Part shown: positions 25,619 to 33,207 of the stretch, piece by piece
Layout: every line of letters begins with the position of its first letter
Numbering within the stretch: the stretch's first letter is position 1
DNA from: Chloroflexi bacterium UBA6077
Lineage (GTDB): Bacteria > Chloroflexota > UBA6077
Assembly (NCBI GenBank): GCA_002436065.1
Contig: DIXP01000039.1
Span: 84,087 to 134,280, forward strand
Reading direction: 5' to 3'
DNA: 50,194 nt
Notes under the pieces: generated by a model
Told to the model about the DNA's origin: nothing
What the model saw: only the letters and a program-made list of their open reading frames with translations
The model's database searches: none
Position numbers and translations under genes: made by a program

Positions 25619-26617
25619 ATGGCGAACAAGAGTGGGTTTAGGTACGAGGTGGTGGAAGGCTGGGAGCAGCTTCCAGCGGGCTTCCTCCACAGAGATGTGG
25701 TTGGGGTTGGGGTGGACTCCCGCGATCGAGTCTACATACTCACCAGGCACGATCCCAGAGTGATCGTGTACGAGAAGGATGGCACCTTCGTTACCTCCTG
25801 GGCTGAGGGTATGTTCAAGGGTCGGACCCACGGCATCAGGATGGGGCCGGACGGCTCGGTGTGGTGCGTCGACGACGGTGACCACTGCGTGCGCAAGTTC
25901 TCGCCCAACGGTGAGCTGTTGATGACGCTCGGTACCCCTGGTGTCCCTTCGGACACAGGCTACAACGGCGATCTGCCCGACCTCTATAGCAAGCTGGCTA
26001 GTATCACCCACGGAGGAGCTCCATTCAACAAGCCCACCAACATTGCGGTGGCTCCGGATGGCGAGCTGTACATAACCGACGGCTACGCCAATGCCCGGGT
26101 CCATCGCTTTACCGCCGAGGGCAAGTTGATCCAGTCCTGGGGTGAGCCGGGCATTGCCCCCGGCCAGTTCAATCTTCCTCATGATGTATGGGTGTTGGCG
26201 GACGGCCGCGTCCTGGTGGCCGATCGAGAGAACGACAGGATCCAGATCTTCACCCGTGACGGGAAGTATCTGGATATGTGGACCGGCATCCAGCGGCCCA
26301 CCGGCATCTACCTCCACGAGGGGTTGCTGTACGTCTCCGAGAACTGCTACCACAAGGGGCAGCGAACCTTCTCGCGGCCGACTCCCTTTGAAGATGACCA
26401 GCCGGGTCGGGTGGCGATCATGGACCTGGACGGCAAGGTCCTCCATCGCTGGGGCAATCTGAATCGCTGTGAGCCCGGGCAGTTCGCTGCTCCCCACTGC
26501 ATCGCTCTGGATTCCGAGGGGTCCATTTACGTGGGCGAGGTTGTCTGGACCGAGTGGGGCAGCAAGGGTCTGGTTCCCGAGGACTGCCACAGCTTCCAGA
26601 AGTTCGTCCGAAAGTAG
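25619..26617 (+). CDS. NHL-repeat beta-propeller protein (peptidyl-amidoglycolate lyase-like)
   Basis: A 332-residue six-bladed propeller built from NHL repeats, for example VGVGVDSRDRVYILTRHDPRVIVYEKDG, PTNIAVAPDGELYITDGYANARVHRF and LPHDVWVLADGRVLVADRENDRIQIF (with short gaps). The repeats resemble those of peptidyl-alpha-hydroxyglycine alpha-amidating lyase. No signal peptide is seen, so it appears cytoplasmic. AAGGAG precedes the ATG. A strong intrinsic terminator follows it immediately. The substrate is not predictable; such proteins also serve as lactonases or scaffolds. Confidence 0.85.
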   Translation: MANKSGFRYEVVEGWEQLPAGFLHRDVVGVGVDSRDRVYILTRHDPRVIVYEKDGTFVTSWAEGMFKGRTHGIRMGPDGSVWCVDDGDHCVRKFSPNGELLMTLGTPGVPSDTGYNGDLPDLYSKLASITHGGAPFNKPTNIAVAPDGELYITDGYANARVHRFTAEGKLIQSWGEPGIAPGQFNLPHDVWVLADGRVLVADRENDRIQIFTRDGKYLDMWTGIQRPTGIYLHEGLLYVSENCYHKGQRTFSRPTPFEDDQPGRVAIMDLDGKVLHRWGNLNRCEPGQFAAPHCIALDSEGSIYVGEVVWTEWGSKGLVPEDCHSFQKFVRK

Positions 26618-26624
26618 GACTTGC

Positions 26625-26660
26625 GCAAAAAGGGGCGGGCTATTGCCCGCCCCTTTTTGC
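26625..26660. terminator. Strong bidirectional intrinsic terminator
   Basis: A 16-bp perfect stem whose core is GGGGCGGGC/GCCCGCCCC, with TATT loop, flanked by AAAAA on the left and TTTTT on the right. It lies 8 nt after the NHL gene and just 25 nt before the next gene's start. Confidence 0.9.
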
Positions 26661-26685
26661 CAAACTCAGTCTACGAGGTGACCAG

Positions 26686-27657
26686 TTGGCAGAGGAGATC
26701 CTGCCCCAGCTTTATCGGATAGAGGTGCCGCTTCCCAAGAACCCCCTCAGGGCGCTCAATGCCTACCTCATCAAGGATGATCGGAGCCTGCTGATCGACA
26801 CGGGATTCGCTCGGGAGGAGTGCAGGAGTGCCCTTCTGGCGGGGCTGACCGAGGTCGGGGTGCAGCCGGAGGAAGTCGACCTGTTCGTCACTCATCTGCA
26901 CGCCGATCACTCGGGCCTGGCCGGCGAGTTCGCCGCCCGCGGATCCAGGGTCTACATGAGCCAGCCCGACGCCGAGATCTTGAACGATGGGATTCGATGG
27001 GAAGCGATGGGAGAGCATGCCAAGCTCAATGGCTTCCCGCCTGAGCTGCTCGATCAGACGATGACGCGGCACCCGGCGCGCCGTTTTGGCATAGAGGGCA
27101 AGATCGACTTCAACTACGTCCGCGAAGGTGATCTGCTGGAATATGGTGGTTTCGCGCTTCAATGCGTGCTGACACCCGGACATACGGTCGGCCATATGTG
27201 TCTCCACGAGGTCAGCAAGCGGATCTTGGTGTCAGGAGATCATCTGCTGGACCGCATCACTCCCAACATCTCCCTCTGGAACGATGCGAGGAATCCCTTG
27301 GGAGACTACCTCCGAAGCTTGGACCGGGTGTCCAAGCTGGATGTGGATCTGGTGTTGCCGGGCCACCGCAATGTCTTCACCCATTTTCATGAGCGCATAG
27401 AGCAGCTTCGTCAGCACCACGAGAAGCGATGCGACGAGGCACTCTCCATCCTGTCTTGCTACGGCGCAATCAGCGGATGTGAGGTGGCCTCCCACATGAA
27501 GTGGAGCCTGAGCTACGAGTCCTGGGAGCAGTTTCCCCCCAACCAGAAGTGGTTTGGCTGCGGCGAAGCCCTCGCACACCTTAAGCTGCTGGAGGAGCGC
27601 GGCCAGGTACGGAGGCTGGATATTGGCCAGGGTCGGCGAGTCCTGGTGAGGGCGTAG
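26686..27657 (+). CDS. Metallo-beta-lactamase-fold hydrolase
   Basis: A 323-residue hydrolase with a complete binuclear metal site: FVTHLHADHSGLAG, TPGHTVGHMCLH, VSGDHLLDRITPNISLW and LPGHRNVFTHFHERI. The helical C-terminal third resembles the winged-helix tail of the LACTB2/BLACT group. I assign the TTG at 26686, which follows GAGGTG by 5 nt. The frame is open from an ATG at 26554, but that would include the terminator and part of the NHL gene. The substrate is unknown (thioesters and similar esters are common in this group). It precedes the selenoprotein cluster on the same strand. Confidence 0.85.
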   Translation: MAEEILPQLYRIEVPLPKNPLRALNAYLIKDDRSLLIDTGFAREECRSALLAGLTEVGVQPEEVDLFVTHLHADHSGLAGEFAARGSRVYMSQPDAEILNDGIRWEAMGEHAKLNGFPPELLDQTMTRHPARRFGIEGKIDFNYVREGDLLEYGGFALQCVLTPGHTVGHMCLHEVSKRILVSGDHLLDRITPNISLWNDARNPLGDYLRSLDRVSKLDVDLVLPGHRNVFTHFHERIEQLRQHHEKRCDEALSILSCYGAISGCEVASHMKWSLSYESWEQFPPNQKWFGCGEALAHLKLLEERGQVRRLDIGQGRRVLVRA

Positions 27658-27780
27658 CCCAACAGCTCTGTCCCCGATGAGTGAAGTGTGTTGAAGCGGT
27701 GCTGATGGCTTATGCCAGGGCAGAAAGCCCTCGGGGAGCGCCTCAGTAAGCCCACTATGTTGAGTAGGGAGAGCTTGGCC

Positions 27781-28818
27781 ATGAATGAGGCATCATTGGC
27801 ATCCAGGCGGATCGAGGTCGCCGATGCCGAGGAGGCAATCGAACTCTACTATCAGAAGGGGTGGACCGACGGACTTCCGGTGGTGCCACCGACGGAGAGG
27901 AGGGTTCGGGAGTTCCTGGAGAGCTGCGGGCGCGGCCCGGAGGAGGTCGTGGGCGCCGTTCCACAGCGGAACCGGACCCTCACGGCCGAGAAGGTCGCGA
28001 TCAATGCCATCATGGCAGGGTGCCTACCATCCTATGCACCGGTCGTCATGGCGGCCGTGGAAGCCCTCACCTCCGACAGGTTCAACCTCCACGGATCCAC
28101 CACCAGCACCGGTGGGGCCGCGCCGCTGATCGTGGTCAGTGGCCCTGTGGCCGAGGAGTTGGGCATCAACTCTGGGGTCAACCTCTTCGGGCCGGGCTTC
28201 CGAGCCAATGCCACGATAGGTAGATCCTTGCGATTGGTGCTGATGAACCTGTGCGACTCCAGGCCAGGAGTGCTGGACAGGGCGACGCTGGGCCATTCTG
28301 GCAAGTTCAGCTACTGCATTGCGGAGAACGAGGCCGCTAGCCCATGGGAACCGCTGAGGGTAGACCTGGGGTACGCGCCGGGGGACAACACGCTTACCCT
28401 GGTAGCCTCGGAGTCACCCCATCAGGTGGCCGACCATGCCAGCCACGAACCTAGAGGGCTGTTGGATGCCCTGGCCGACATGATGTCTGCGGTGGGGAAC
28501 CTCGCGAAGGGCGATTGGGCGGTAGTCATCTGTCCGGAGCACGCGGCGGTGTTCCGCCGCCATGGTTGGTCCCGAACCGATGTCAAGAGCTATCTGGTAG
28601 AGCACTGCGGAAGGTCCATTGCCGACTTGAAGCGGTTCGGCAGGCGGAAGGGACAGGTCGAGCCAGGTGACGACCAGCAGATGGTGCCCCTGTTCTCAGG
28701 ACCCGAGGACATCCTCTTACTGGTGGGAGGTGGCCTTGCTGGGGGCTTCTCCGCGGTGATTCCGCCATGGATGGGTAGCCCCAGCTCCAGGGCGGTTACC
28801 GTGCCAATACGCCGATAG
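27781..28818 (+). CDS. Unrecognised 345-residue protein upstream of the selenoprotein
   Basis: I cannot name this family. The product is soluble and well ordered, with EELYYQKGWTDGLPVVPPTE-like opening (IELYYQKGWTDGLPVVPPTE), NAIMAGCLPSYAPVVMAAVEAL, STTSTGGAAPLIVVSGP, INSGVNLFGPGFRANATIGRS and FSYCIAENEAASPWEPL. The Gly-rich segments and conserved cysteines (AGCLPSY, YCIAE, VVICPEHA) suggest an enzyme. The ATG at 27781 after GGGAGAG is preferred to 27712. It ends 42 nt before the UGSC selenoprotein gene, so the two may form a complex. No signal peptide. Confidence 0.7.
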   Translation: MNEASLASRRIEVADAEEAIELYYQKGWTDGLPVVPPTERRVREFLESCGRGPEEVVGAVPQRNRTLTAEKVAINAIMAGCLPSYAPVVMAAVEALTSDRFNLHGSTTSTGGAAPLIVVSGPVAEELGINSGVNLFGPGFRANATIGRSLRLVLMNLCDSRPGVLDRATLGHSGKFSYCIAENEAASPWEPLRVDLGYAPGDNTLTLVASESPHQVADHASHEPRGLLDALADMMSAVGNLAKGDWAVVICPEHAAVFRRHGWSRTDVKSYLVEHCGRSIADLKRFGRRKGQVEPGDDQQMVPLFSGPEDILLLVGGGLAGGFSAVIPPWMGSPSSRAVTVPIRR

Positions 28819-28860
28819 GGTGATGGAACCGCATCGACAAGTGATTGTGGAGGGCAACGC

Positions 28861-29415
28861 ATGAGCGATGGATCTTTGGGACGTGGGTTGGTTGTTCTGG
28901 ACCCAACCAGCGAGGCGACCACCGAGAGCGCTACACTGGCGCCCAGGCTGGACTCACTGACCGGGAAGGTGCTCGGGTTGTTGGATAACAGCAAGCTGAA
29001 CGCCGATAGGTTCCTGGACCTTCTGCAGCGGGAGTTGGCTGAGCGGTACGAGTTGGCTGACGTGGTGAGAGCACGCAAGCCCAGCGCCAGCAGGGTGTGC
29101 CCTGACGGCCTCGTGCAGGAATTGGCGGGGCGTTGCGACGCGGTAATCGCCGCGGTGGGTGATTGAGGGTCCTGCAGTGCGTGCAGTGTGCACGACGGAA
29201 TAACCTTCGAGAAGCGGGGCATTCCAGCCGCGGTCATTTGCACCGACCTCTTCACCGCTACGGCCGACGCGGCGGCTGAGGCGCAGGGGATGGCCGGGTA
29301 TCGTTACGCCCTGGTGCCCCATCCCCTGGGACGGCTGCGGGAGGATGAGTTGCTGGAGCGTGCCCACGCGGTGCTGCCGGTGGTCGTGGAGATACTCACC
29401 GGGAAGAACGCATGA
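28861..29415 (+). CDS. UGSC-family selenoprotein (Sec at codon 102, in-frame UGA)
   Basis: A 184-residue protein split by a TGA at 29164-29166 and read here as selenocysteine. Both halves are in the same frame, and the junction reads AVGD-U-GSCSACSVHDG, the motif that names the UGSC family, in which other members have Cys or Sec at that place. The N-terminal half has LDSLTGKVLGLLDNSKLNADRF and ARKPSASRVCPDG; the C-terminal half has KRGIPAAVICTDLF and ALVPHPLG. A stem-loop immediately 3' of the UGA fits a bacterial SECIS. The gene overlaps the thioredoxin reductase-like gene by 4 nt. Its reaction is unknown; a thiol/selenol redox role is inferred. Automatic callers would split it at the UGA. 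Confidence 0.9.
29170..29199 (+). promoter_or_regulatory. Bacterial SECIS element for Sec insertion
   Basis: Begins 3 nt after the UGA (29164-29166). UCC/GGA forms the base, GU/AC the middle, and CGUGC (29180-29184)/GCACG (29190-29194) the upper stem, with bulges only on the 5' side. The apical loop is AGUGU, starting 18 nt after the UGA, with G as second loop base. This matches the described bacterial pattern: a G among the first two loop nucleotides, 16-37 nt from the UGA. Confidence 0.8.
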
Positions 29416-30329
29416 ACGAGTACGACGTGGTGATAGTGGGTGGCGGCCCTGCCGGATTAACGGCGGGGCTCTACTCGATTAGAGCCAAGCTAGCGACCCT
29501 TCTTATCGAGAGGGAGTGGCCGGGTGGCCAGATGCTTCGCACCGACCGGATCGAGGACTACCCTGGATTCGAATCCGTCGCCGGCGCCGAGCTGTCCGCC
29601 CGAATGGAGAAGCAAGCGCGGAAGATGGGTCTCCAGATCCATTTGGATGCCGTGGAGAACATCAGGACCGTTGGCAACCGCAAGGTCGTGCTCACCGAGA
29701 GCGGCAAGGAGTTCCGGACGAAGGCGGTTATCGTCACCGCGGGAGGTCGGCCGAGGAAGCTACAGGTTCCCGGGGAAGAGGAGTTCGAGGGGCGTGGCGT
29801 CTACTTCTGCGCCGTCTGTGACGGTCCCTCCTGTGAGGGTCAGGTAATAGCTGTGGTAGGTGGTGGCGATGCGGCGGTGGAAGAGAGCCTCTATCTCACC
29901 AGCTACGCCAGCAAGCTGTACCTGATACATCGCCGGGCGGGGTTCCGCGCCCAGCCGGCCCTCGTCGAGAGGCTGCGGAAGGATCCGAAGGTTGAGATGC
30001 TCCTCAACACCACCGTCCAAGCGATCAGGGGGGGCAGCGAGGTCGAGTACCTGGAGATCCTTCGCGACGGGGAGCCTCAACGGCTAGAGGTCGGAGCGCT
30101 GTTCGTCTTCATCGGATTCCTCCCCAATACCGGTTTGTTCGAGGATCCAATCGAGCGAGATGAGCAGGGCTACCTGCTGACCAACTGCCATATGGAAACC
30201 TCCGCGCCCGGAGTCTTCGCGGCCGGGGACGTGAGGGCTCAGCTCACCCGCCAGATTACAACGGCCGTCGGCGACGGAACGACGGCTGCGATGGCCGCCT
30301 GGCACTACGTGGAAGGTCTCGCGGACTAG
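29412..30329 (+). CDS. Thioredoxin reductase-like FAD/NAD(P) oxidoreductase
   Basis: A 305-residue low-molecular-weight thioredoxin-reductase-type flavoprotein. It has an FAD GxGxxG as VVIVGGGPAGLTAGLY, the redox pair in YFCAVCDG near residue 133, an NAD(P) site VVGGGDAAVEESL with HRRAGFRAQ (arginines typical of NADPH preference), and C-terminal GVFAAGDVRAQLTRQITTAVGDG. The catalytic pair CAVC is intact. Start-stop overlap (ATGA) with the selenoprotein suggests coupled translation, and that the selenoprotein or its partner is the electron acceptor. No thioredoxin is adjacent. Housekeeping thioredoxin reductase is the alternative. Confidence 0.9.
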   Translation: MNEYDVVIVGGGPAGLTAGLYSIRAKLATLLIEREWPGGQMLRTDRIEDYPGFESVAGAELSARMEKQARKMGLQIHLDAVENIRTVGNRKVVLTESGKEFRTKAVIVTAGGRPRKLQVPGEEEFEGRGVYFCAVCDGPSCEGQVIAVVGGGDAAVEESLYLTSYASKLYLIHRRAGFRAQPALVERLRKDPKVEMLLNTTVQAIRGGSEVEYLEILRDGEPQRLEVGALFVFIGFLPNTGLFEDPIERDEQGYLLTNCHMETSAPGVFAAGDVRAQLTRQITTAVGDGTTAAMAAWHYVEGLAD

Positions 30330-31561
30330 GCAGGAAGCGATCTCTCCTGCCTGGCCAGGAAGAAGGCCATGAGGCTTCCTGTGGCTGCCAGCGCTCCATA
30401 GGAAAGCCAGGCGACCTGGTAGGAGGCGGTCACGTCCAGAATGAGCCCGAAGAGCGGCGGCCCCGATACGAACCCAATCTGCGAGAAGGTCATGCTCAGG
30501 CCGATGCCGGTCCCGGCCAGCTTGGCGCCGGCCGCCTCCGCCGCCACGGCCAGGTGCAGCCCTTGCCACCCCATGGCGGTGAACCCGAAGAGGAACACGA
30601 TCACGGGAAGCATCCACAGCGGGTAGTGGGAGTCCAGCGTGCTGACCACCCCGAACATTACCACCGCCAGGGCAGTGACCACAGACAGTAGGGCCACTCG
30701 CCTCCCTCGAAACAGCCGGTCGCAAACGATGCCCCAGAACACCCGCGCCACTATGCTCCCAACGTGAGATAGGGCAAGGAATCCACCGGCGACCACGATG
30801 CGGGTGGATTGGTCCTCGAAGTGCGGTACCAGCACGATCTCCTTGAAGTAGAGCGCAAGGTAGGTGATGAGCCCAAATTGCATTGCCGCGAAGATGGCCC
30901 CCATCCCACCCACCACCCATAGTCTGCGGTTCCTGAGCACCTCTCGTAGGTTGGAGCGCATGGCGCTTCCCGGACGGGCGACGGCGGTCATCTGCTGTGG
31001 ATCCCTGTAGAGCAGGAGCGTAGCGAGGCCGCAGGCGATGATGGCGATCCCAACGGTAGCGATTGCGGAGCGCCAACCGATGGTAAGGGCGAGGCCAGGC
31101 AGGCAGGAGGCAGCGATGATCCCCGCGAGGGGAATACCCGTCTGGTTGATGCCCATCGCGGTGGCCCGTCTCGTGGGTGGGATCCAATCCATCACGCTCT
31201 TGGTGATCCCAGGGCCGACGACCCCGCGCCCGACTCCAGCGATGAACATCACCGCAAATGCCTGGGCGAAGGTGCCCACGGCGGCCATGGCCAGGACGAG
31301 CGACCCCGCCGCCAGTTGGCCTATGGAGGTTACCCATCGGACGCCGAAGCGATCTGTCAGGGAACCAGCCACCAGCAGGACGCCCCAGGCTCCGGCGAAG
31401 GCGGCGCTTGAGAAGAGGCCGACCTCGGCCTTGCTCACTCCCAGTTCAGGCTGGAAGATGGGAGCTAAAGGCGCGACGGCCTGAGCAGCGAGTGCGTTGC
31501 TCAGTTGCGTCAGGAAGCTGATGGCGATCACCAGCCAGTAGCTGTTGGATCCGGTCTTCAC
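30326..31561 (-). CDS. Major facilitator superfamily transporter
   Basis: A 411-residue, 12-span transporter. It shows the MFS pattern in GSLTDRFGVRWVTSIGQL (loop 2-3 motif A) and VGRGVVGPGITKSVMDWIPPTRRATAMGINQTG, and a repeat in VFWGIVCDRLFRGRRVALL at the start of the second half. It resembles the nitrate/oxalate-formate/MFS_1 proteins, but the substrate cannot be assigned. It converges on the flavoprotein gene with a 4-nt overlap and diverges from the aro operon. Confidence 0.88.
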   Translation of the reverse strand: MKTGSNSYWLVIAISFLTQLSNALAAQAVAPLAPIFQPELGVSKAEVGLFSSAAFAGAWGVLLVAGSLTDRFGVRWVTSIGQLAAGSLVLAMAAVGTFAQAFAVMFIAGVGRGVVGPGITKSVMDWIPPTRRATAMGINQTGIPLAGIIAASCLPGLALTIGWRSAIATVGIAIIACGLATLLLYRDPQQMTAVARPGSAMRSNLREVLRNRRLWVVGGMGAIFAAMQFGLITYLALYFKEIVLVPHFEDQSTRIVVAGGFLALSHVGSIVARVFWGIVCDRLFRGRRVALLSVVTALAVVMFGVVSTLDSHYPLWMLPVIVFLFGFTAMGWQGLHLAVAAEAAGAKLAGTGIGLSMTFSQIGFVSGPPLFGLILDVTASYQVAWLSYGALAATGSLMAFFLARQERSLPA

Positions 31562-31894
31562 ACCACACCTGCGATGTCTTCAGCGGAGCCACAAGAGCTT
31601 ACGACCTTTTCGACCCTCCTGCAAACGGCTGCAGTTGCGAGGGTGTCCGCCACGATTCCGTATCCGGCGCTGACCTCGACGCCTGGCCGTAAACGGACCA
31701 GGCTGAGACGCTCAAGGACCCTAAAGGACCTTACCTACGCAACCGGTCCCAGCCCGGTAAACCGGGCTTGAGCGTCTCAGCCCGCTGCTTGAGCGGCAGG
31801 CGGGCTCGATCCAGCCTGGAATCATGATGAGCATCCCGCTTGTGACCGCTCTTCGGTGGCATGGGTCTTATCGTTTCGATAACCTATTGGAATG
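31562..31894. other. Intergenic region between the MFS gene and aro promoter
   Basis: About 330 nt without a supportable gene. It holds the inverted-repeat element at 31702-31781 and a further imperfect hairpin (AGCCCGC/GCGGGCT) at 31779-31807. The MFS promoter should be near 31570-31650, but no clear box is seen. Confidence 0.55.
31702..31781. repeat. 80-bp element with perfect 15-bp inverted ends
   Basis: GCTGAGACGCTCAAG at 31702-31716 and its exact reverse complement at 31767-31781. The interior has a further hairpin, AGCCCGGTAAACCGGGCT, near the right end. It has no coding capacity. It lies about 115 nt upstream of the aro promoter. Confidence 0.75.
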
Positions 31895-31923
31895 TTGACA
31901 TAGTTGAGGGTTCTCTCTATACT
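31895..31923 (+). promoter_or_regulatory. Promoter of the aro operon
   Basis: TTGACA, a 17-nt spacer and TATACT: a perfect -35, a -10 with one mismatch, and ideal spacing. The expected start near 31930 gives a leader of about 228 nt before aroF, which contains the leader peptide and terminator. Confidence 0.85.
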
Positions 31924-31974
31924 GGCGGGTAGTCAAGTCGGGGAAGCCCGGCATCGTTGTTCGTCGAAAGTGAC

Positions 31975-32019
31975 ATGCTAATCTATCAGTTCGGCTTTTA
32001 CTTTTATAGCACGGCATGA
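31975..32019 (+). CDS. Aromatic-rich leader peptide of the aro operon
   Basis: A 14-codon open frame encoding MLIYQFGFYFYSTA, then TGA. Six of 14 residues are Phe or Tyr, and four of these are consecutive (FYFY). It lies 45 nt downstream of the predicted transcription start and directly before a multi-hairpin region ending in an intrinsic terminator. This is the arrangement of amino acid attenuator peptides such as PheL. The absence of Trp suggests sensing of Phe and Tyr. Only a weak ribosome site (GAAAGTG) precedes it. Confidence 0.8.
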   Translation: MLIYQFGFYFYSTA

Positions 32020-32110
32020 CGGAGTTCCTCCTTAGCGCACAGCGCTGAGGAACCCTGAAACCCCGTCATGCCGAAGGAGCAGAGGAGAAATCCTCTGCTC
32101 CTTCGTTTTT
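32012..32110 (+). terminator. Transcription attenuator of the aro operon
   Basis: Three nested or successive structures. An 11-bp perfect outer stem (32012-32022 with 32063-32073) encloses a second hairpin (GTTCCTC/GAGGAAC with AGCGC/GCGCT inside, 32024-32053). An intrinsic terminator follows: a 14-bp perfect stem 32073-32086/32091-32104, GAAA loop, then GTTTTT. A possible antiterminator pairs CTCCTT (32028-32033) with AAGGAG (32074-32079), the 5' arm of the terminator. The leader-peptide stop lies in the outer stem's 5' arm. Confidence 0.8.
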
Positions 32111-32157
32111 GTCCGCGAAACGACCGGATTAGGAATAGGAAAGGGAGGATCACCGGA

Positions 32158-33207
32158 ATGATCGTAGTGATGTCCAGGCACGCAACGGAGACACAGATTC
32201 AGGCGGTCATGCACCGTCTGATGGGCAAGGGGCTGCAAGGCCACCGCTCGGGAGGGGAGGAAAGGACCGTGATAGGGGTCATTGGGACACGCTTCGAACC
32301 GCAGTTGGGCGAGCAGTTGGAGTTGCTCGCGGGAGTCGAGAAGGTCACTCCCATTACAAAGCCCTATAAGCTGGCCAGTAGGGAGTTCAGCCCGACCGAC
32401 AGCGTCGTCCAGGTGGGAGATCTGAGCATCGGTGGGTCGGAACTGACAGTGATGGCGGGGCCCTGCTCCGTGGAGAGCCTCGACCAGATGATGGAGACTG
32501 CCCAGGCCGTCAAGGCGGCGGGAGCCAACGTGCTGCGGGGCGGCGCCTTCAAGCCGCGCTCCTCCCCCTACGCCTTCCAAGGGATGGGCGAGGATGGGCT
32601 TCGGATCCTGTCCGAGGTGCGGGAGCGCACAGGGCTCAAGATCATCACCGAGGTGATGGAGCCGGATCAGGTGTCGATTGTCGCTGAACATGCCGACATC
32701 CTGCAGATAGGGACCCGCAGCATGCAGAACTATCCGCTGCTCAGGGAGGTGGGAGGCTGCGGCAAGCCGGTGTTGCTGAAGAGGGGAATGGCGGCGACTA
32801 TCGAGGAATGGCTGATGGCTGCGGAATACATCATGGCAGGGGGCAACTTCCGCGTGATCCTCTGCGAACGAGGGATTCGTACCTTCGAGACTGCGGTGCG
32901 GAACACCCTGGACCTCAGCGCGGTGCCTGTGGTGAAGCGGCTGAGCCATCTGCCGGTGGTCGTGGACCCAAGCCACGGTACCGGGAAGTGGTACCTGGTG
33001 AAGCCGATGGCGATGGCCGCGGTTGCGGCGGGTGCCGATGGATTGCTGGTGGAGGTCCATCCCAACCCCGATGCTGCTCTGTGCGATGGTCCCCAATCGT
33101 TAAGCCCGGGCCACTTCAGGGATCTGATGGCATCGCTGGCGCTTGTAGGTCAGGCGGTGGGGAAGCCTGTTCCCGCCGTCGTGGGTGGCCTGGCGATAGC
33201 GGGATGA
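32158..33207 (+). CDS. aroF: 3-deoxy-7-phosphoheptulonate synthase, type I-beta with ferredoxin-like regulatory domain
   Basis: Condenses phosphoenolpyruvate and erythrose 4-phosphate, the first step of aromatic synthesis. The 349-residue product has an N-terminal ferredoxin-like domain (residues 1-70, MIVVMSRHATETQIQAVMHR) that gives aromatic feedback control in the Thermotoga-type enzyme. The catalytic barrel follows, with VMAGPCSVES, LRGGAFKPRSSPYAFQG, ILQIGTRSMQN, VLLKRGM and VVVDPSHGTG. GGGAGG precedes the ATG. It leads the aro operon and is probably under both attenuation and feedback control. Confidence 0.95.
   Translation: MIVVMSRHATETQIQAVMHRLMGKGLQGHRSGGEERTVIGVIGTRFEPQLGEQLELLAGVEKVTPITKPYKLASREFSPTDSVVQVGDLSIGGSELTVMAGPCSVESLDQMMETAQAVKAAGANVLRGGAFKPRSSPYAFQGMGEDGLRILSEVRERTGLKIITEVMEPDQVSIVAEHADILQIGTRSMQNYPLLREVGGCGKPVLLKRGMAATIEEWLMAAEYIMAGGNFRVILCERGIRTFETAVRNTLDLSAVPVVKRLSHLPVVVDPSHGTGKWYLVKPMAMAAVAAGADGLLVEVHPNPDAALCDGPQSLSPGHFRDLMASLALVGQAVGKPVPAVVGGLAIAG

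Noticed and set aside
27690..27740. Small hairpin GGGC/GCCC before the 345-residue protein as a terminator
   Set aside because: Stem of about 4-5 bp with no T-run.
29188..29415. A separate 75-codon gene starting after the TGA of the UGSC gene
   Set aside because: It lacks a ribosome site at that point and is the in-frame continuation of the selenoprotein; the UGSC motif spans the TGA.
28861..29415. Pseudogene by nonsense mutation
   Set aside because: The TGA is at the exact family Sec/Cys position, is followed by a fitting SECIS, and the downstream frame and overlap with the reductase gene are intact.
31861..32110. T-box riboswitch before aroF
   Set aside because: No T-box sequence (AGGGTGGNACCGCG type) is present; the leader peptide explains the terminator better.
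32808..33203. Extended N-terminus of aroA overlapping aroF
   Set aside because: The frame is open but lies inside the aroF coding region; EPSP synthase homology begins well after 33204.
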